A DNA stretch of 7,745 bases from Actinomycetes bacterium (GTDB taxonomy: Bacteria > Actinomycetota > Actinomycetes > Actinomycetales > Actinomycetaceae), in contig JAEWEQ010000072.1 of NCBI GenBank assembly GCA_023389315.1, positions 1 to 7,745 of the forward strand, given 5' to 3'. The notes below the pieces were generated by a model. The model did no database searches, had not been told where the DNA came from, and was given only the letters and a program-made list of their open reading frames with translations. Positions 5,740 to 7,745 of this stretch are shown here, one piece after another. A program made the translations under genes and the position numbers. Each line of letters opens with the position of its first letter. The first letter of the stretch is position 1.

Positions 5740-7374
5740 TCACTTGGTGATCTCGTAGTAGATCGGAACGGAGTTCCACCCGAAGGTCACGTTGTTAACG
5801 CCCTCGGCGTATCCACCCGTCACATTGGCGTACCACAGTGGAATCGCCGGCAGATCCTTGAATAGTATCGCCTGCGCATCCATCAGCAGCTTATTACCTT
5901 CCTCCACCGACGATGCCCCGGCAGCCTTCTTGAGGAGGCCATCGAACTCTGCATTCGAGTAGTCGCCGTCGTTCGAACCCGCGCCAGTAGCGTAGATCGG
6001 GCTTAAGAAGTTAGCGAGCGACGGGTAATCCGCTTGCCAACCGGTACGGAACGTATTCTGAATCGTACGATCGGTAACTTCCTTTCGCAACGACTTGAAG
6101 TCGGGGTACGGCTTGCCCACAGCATCAATACCAAGGGTGTTCTTTACCGAGTTCATAGCCGCGTCCACCCATGCTTGATGCCCGCCATCGGAGTTGTAAG
6201 CCAACTCCAGCTTTCCATCCCACTTAGAAATCTCGTCTGCTTTCGCCCACAGTTCTTTTGCTTTGTCCGCATTGAACTGCAAAACCTCGTTGCCTTTGGC
6301 GTTTTCATCCCAACCAGCGATCACCGGCGAGGTGAAGTCCTTCGCTGGGGTGCGCGTGTTTTGGAATATGGTCTTGCAAATTTCCTCACGGTTAATGGCC
6401 ATGGAGATGGCCTGGCGACGTAAATTGCCTTCCTCTCCAGAGAAGTGCGGTAGCCGCTCGGGGATGGTGAAGGACTGGAACACTGCGGAAGGCTGGTTCA
6501 CCGCCCGGCCAGCCAATTCAGACTCGAAGTTTCCATAAGCGGAGTCAGGGACTGCATCCAACACATCAAGATTGCCTGCCAAAAGGTCGTTGTAAGCGGC
6601 ATCTTGCTGCGCGTAGAACTTGATCTCGATGCCACCGTTCTTAGCCTTACGCGGCCCGTTGTACTCAGGGTTGGGAACCAGCTTGATCGCTACGTTATGT
6701 TCCCAGGCATTGTCTCCATCCAGCATGTAGGGGCCGTTTCCTACCGGCTTACCGCCGAACGCTTCGACCTTAGCGGCGTCGCCGATGCCTGATTCAGGCA
6801 GCGGGAAGAAGGCCGAATAACCCAGGCGCAGTTCGAAGTCAGATTCTGGCTGCTTGAGCTCAATGGTGAAGGTGTTGTCGTCAACTACTTTCAACCCTTC
6901 GAGAGATTCAACTTTCTCTTCGCCCTCGGGGAACCCCTTAATGGGTTCGAAGAAATGGCTAGACAGGTGGTTTTCACGTGCTCCCTGGTTCCACGCGTCC
7001 ACGAAGCTTTTCGCCGTGACCGGGGAACCGTCGGAGAACTTTTGGTCCTTCTTGAGCTTGACCGTGTAGGTCTGGTGATCGCTGGTATCAATAGACTCGG
7101 CCAGGTCAAGTTGGGTCTTGCCGTCCTTGTCGTAGTACATCAGGCCAGAGAAAATCAGGTCTACAATCTTGCCGCCCCCGGTTTCGTTAGTGTTGGTCGG
7201 GATCAGCGGGTTTTGCGGTTCGCTACCATTTACGGTGATAACAGCACCGGAATCGCCACCGGCGGCGGAGCTCCCGCCGTTACCAGCGTTCTTTCCTCCA
7301 CTATCCGAGCAGGCAGTTAGTGCCAGCGCCGCGACTGCGATAGGGGCAGCCACACGCAAGAAGGTGCGTTTCAT
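5740..7374 (-). CDS. Substrate-binding lipoprotein of the ABC importer (family 5, DppA/OppA type)
   Basis: A 544-residue lipoprotein that captures substrate outside the membrane and hands it to the permeases. Residues 1-21 are a signal peptide (MKRTFLR, then a hydrophobic run) ending in the lipobox Leu19-Thr20-Ala21-Cys22. A Gly/Ser-rich linker follows (to about 43). The family 5 solute-binding domain fills the rest: AESIDTSDHQTYTVKLKKDQ and FSDGSPVTAKSF (92-124) are the family signature region, GNGPYML (213-219) and RRQAISMAINREEI (319-332) are conserved, GWQADYPSLANFL (445-457) and DLPAIPLWY (507-515) are also typical. Asp449 falls where E. coli OppA and DppA have the aspartate that holds a peptide's free amino group, which favours peptides (alignment from memory). 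Family members also carry nickel, sugars or, in a Corynebacterium glutamicum system of similar layout, sialic acid, so the substrate is open. I chose Met at 7372-7374 because GGAGG lies 5 nt before it; an in-frame ATG at 7384-7386 has no such site and would precede the signal peptide by four residues. Confidence 0.93.
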   Translation of the reverse strand: MKRTFLRVAAPIAVAALALTACSDSGGKNAGNGGSSAAGGDSGAVITVNGSEPQNPLIPTNTNETGGGKIVDLIFSGLMYYDKDGKTQLDLAESIDTSDHQTYTVKLKKDQKFSDGSPVTAKSFVDAWNQGARENHLSSHFFEPIKGFPEGEEKVESLEGLKVVDDNTFTIELKQPESDFELRLGYSAFFPLPESGIGDAAKVEAFGGKPVGNGPYMLDGDNAWEHNVAIKLVPNPEYNGPRKAKNGGIEIKFYAQQDAAYNDLLAGNLDVLDAVPDSAYGNFESELAGRAVNQPSAVFQSFTIPERLPHFSGEEGNLRRQAISMAINREEICKTIFQNTRTPAKDFTSPVIAGWDENAKGNEVLQFNADKAKELWAKADEISKWDGKLELAYNSDGGHQAWVDAAMNSVKNTLGIDAVGKPYPDFKSLRKEVTDRTIQNTFRTGWQADYPSLANFLSPIYATGAGSNDGDYSNAEFDGLLKKAAGASSVEEGNKLLMDAQAILFKDLPAIPLWYANVTGGYAEGVNNVTFGWNSVPIYYEITK

Positions 7375-7379
7375 TTGGT

Positions 7380-7384
7380 CCTCC
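7380..7384 (-). promoter_or_regulatory. Ribosome binding site that decides the binding-protein start
   Basis: On the minus strand GGAGG ends 5 nt before the ATG at 7372-7374. The alternative ATG at 7384-7386 overlaps this site and has no purine-rich site of its own upstream, so the shorter protein is preferred. Confidence 0.75.
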
Positions 7385-7399
7385 ATATTGGCGGGAATG

Positions 7400-7435
7400 T
7401 TAATTTTCCATGACGACGAAGGAGCTCGCCGTCAT
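7400..7435 (-). CDS. Possible 11-codon leader peptide ahead of the binding-protein gene
   Basis: On the minus strand an ATG at 7433-7435 opens an 11-residue frame, MTASSFVVMEN, closed by TAA at 7400-7402, about 25 nt before the binding-protein ATG. Its ATG lies 8 nt after the candidate -10 box TAGGGT, close to the spacing of a leaderless start. The frame covers the whole stem-loop at 7410-7435, so a ribosome on it would melt the hairpin. No run of one amino acid suggests classical attenuation, and such a short frame can easily occur by chance. Confidence 0.2.
   Translation of the reverse strand: MTASSFVVMEN
7410..7435. repeat. Inverted repeat in the leader of the binding-protein gene
   Basis: ATGACGACGA (7410-7419) and TCGCCGTCAT (7426-7435) pair at nine of ten positions around a 6-nt loop. 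If transcription starts just after the -10 box at 7444-7449, this would be a stem-loop at the very 5' end of the mRNA, a place where stems protect transcripts from decay. As DNA it could also be an operator overlapping the start of transcription. Confidence 0.55.
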
Positions 7436-7443
7436 TTGGTATG

Positions 7444-7449
7444 ACCCTA
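7444..7449 (-). promoter_or_regulatory. Candidate -10 box for the transporter operon
   Basis: TAGGGT on the minus strand, in the context TTTGC-TAGGGT, is a typical corynebacterial -10 box. Transcription would start near 7436. No good -35 box is present at 17 nt. A TTGACT (7491-7496, minus strand) lies farther upstream and would pair only poorly with TATCGC after 18 nt, so it is a weaker alternative. Confidence 0.45.
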
Positions 7450-7745
7450 GCAAAGCACAACCGTTGGCGATATTGCGCAAGCCATAAAATAGTCAAGATT
7501 CCACCAACTCTTCCTTGTTGAAGCGGATTTCGCCTGACATTGCACCAAAAAAGGCTCGATTACGAATGCGCCACAAAGGAGCCGAACTGCCCACAGACTG
7601 AGACTGTCTCAGTATCCAAGACACCCATGAAGGAGGGTGGGTGCCTACAAGACGCGGCTATCACTTGCCGTGTGAAGGAACCAACCCTTTGCTGGACCCG
7701 TGAGACCCTCCGCGAAAGCTCTTTGCATTACCAAGAAGAGAATCC
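7450..7745. other. Unassigned right edge upstream of the transporter
   Basis: No gene is recognised. On the plus strand one frame is open from 7522 to the window end (at least 74 codons) and contains an ATG at 7627, but its translation (MKEGGCLQDAAITCRV and onward) resembles no family I know, and the AAGGAGG at 7630-7636 lies inside that frame rather than before it. That AAGGAGG is followed by a GTG at 7641, but its frame stops after 20 codons. On the minus strand, short frames end near 7640-7665. The stretch also holds the palindrome at 7597-7613. Confidence 0.35.
7597..7613. repeat. Perfect 17-nt palindrome
   Basis: ACTGAGAC (7597-7604) and GTCTCAGT (7606-7613) are exact reverse complements around a single T. 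Eight-base arms with a one-base centre suit the binding site of a dimeric repressor of the TetR or GntR kind. It is about 150 nt upstream of the transporter's candidate -10 box and only 14 nt before the ATG at 7627, so it may belong to whatever lies to the right. It is also short enough to be part of an insertion-sequence end, though no partner end is visible. Confidence 0.5.

Noticed and set aside
7621..7642. CACCCA/TGGGTG hairpin as a terminator
   Set aside because: Six base pairs with a 10-nt loop and no T-run; too weak to support.

Overview
The window looks like a piece of a high-GC Gram-positive (Actinomycetota) chromosome, most likely a Corynebacterium or close relative. The signs are moderately GC-rich coding, two typical Gram-positive lipoprotein signal peptides, actinobacterial-type TAGGNT -10 boxes (one consistent with leaderless transcription), and a dipeptide-type ABC importer whose two ATPases are fused in one chain, a layout common in corynebacteria. 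The genus is an inference; no rRNA or tRNA gene is present to settle it.

Left part (1-1238): about 480 bases without a convincing gene, holding a weak hairpin (234-253) and a striking perfect 12-bp inverted repeat (394-422). Then comes one plus-strand gene (478-1125) for a 215-residue zinc-ribbon protein of prophage type. Its coding strand is poor in G and T and rich in CTA leucine codons, unlike every other gene here. Its last residues look frameshifted: another frame stays open with the same codon style from 1106 to 1228. I read this part as acquired, probably a prophage remnant.

Middle (1226-1853): a plus-strand gene for a secreted rhodanese-domain lipoprotein, apparently transcribed as a leaderless mRNA, followed by a strong 13-bp hairpin that can end transcription from both converging sides.

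Right part (1854-7450, minus strand): a complete peptide/nickel/opine-family (PepT) ABC importer in transcription order: substrate-binding lipoprotein, permease B, permease C, fused double ATPase. The last three overlap (8-nt and 4-nt overlaps) and are probably translationally coupled. A 172-nt gap between the binding protein and permease B carries a perfect 17-bp hairpin, a candidate second promoter and a 10-nt direct repeat on either side of that promoter. This suggests that the binding protein is made in excess and that the membrane part has separate control. The binding protein has a short leader with a stem-loop and a possible 11-codon leader peptide. The lipoprotein would capture substrate outside the membrane, the two permeases form the channel, and the double ATPase powers uptake. 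Peptides are the default guess for the substrate, but relatives carry other molecules.

Right edge (7450-7745): no recognised gene; a perfect 17-nt palindrome (7597-7613) and a plus-strand open frame running off the window.
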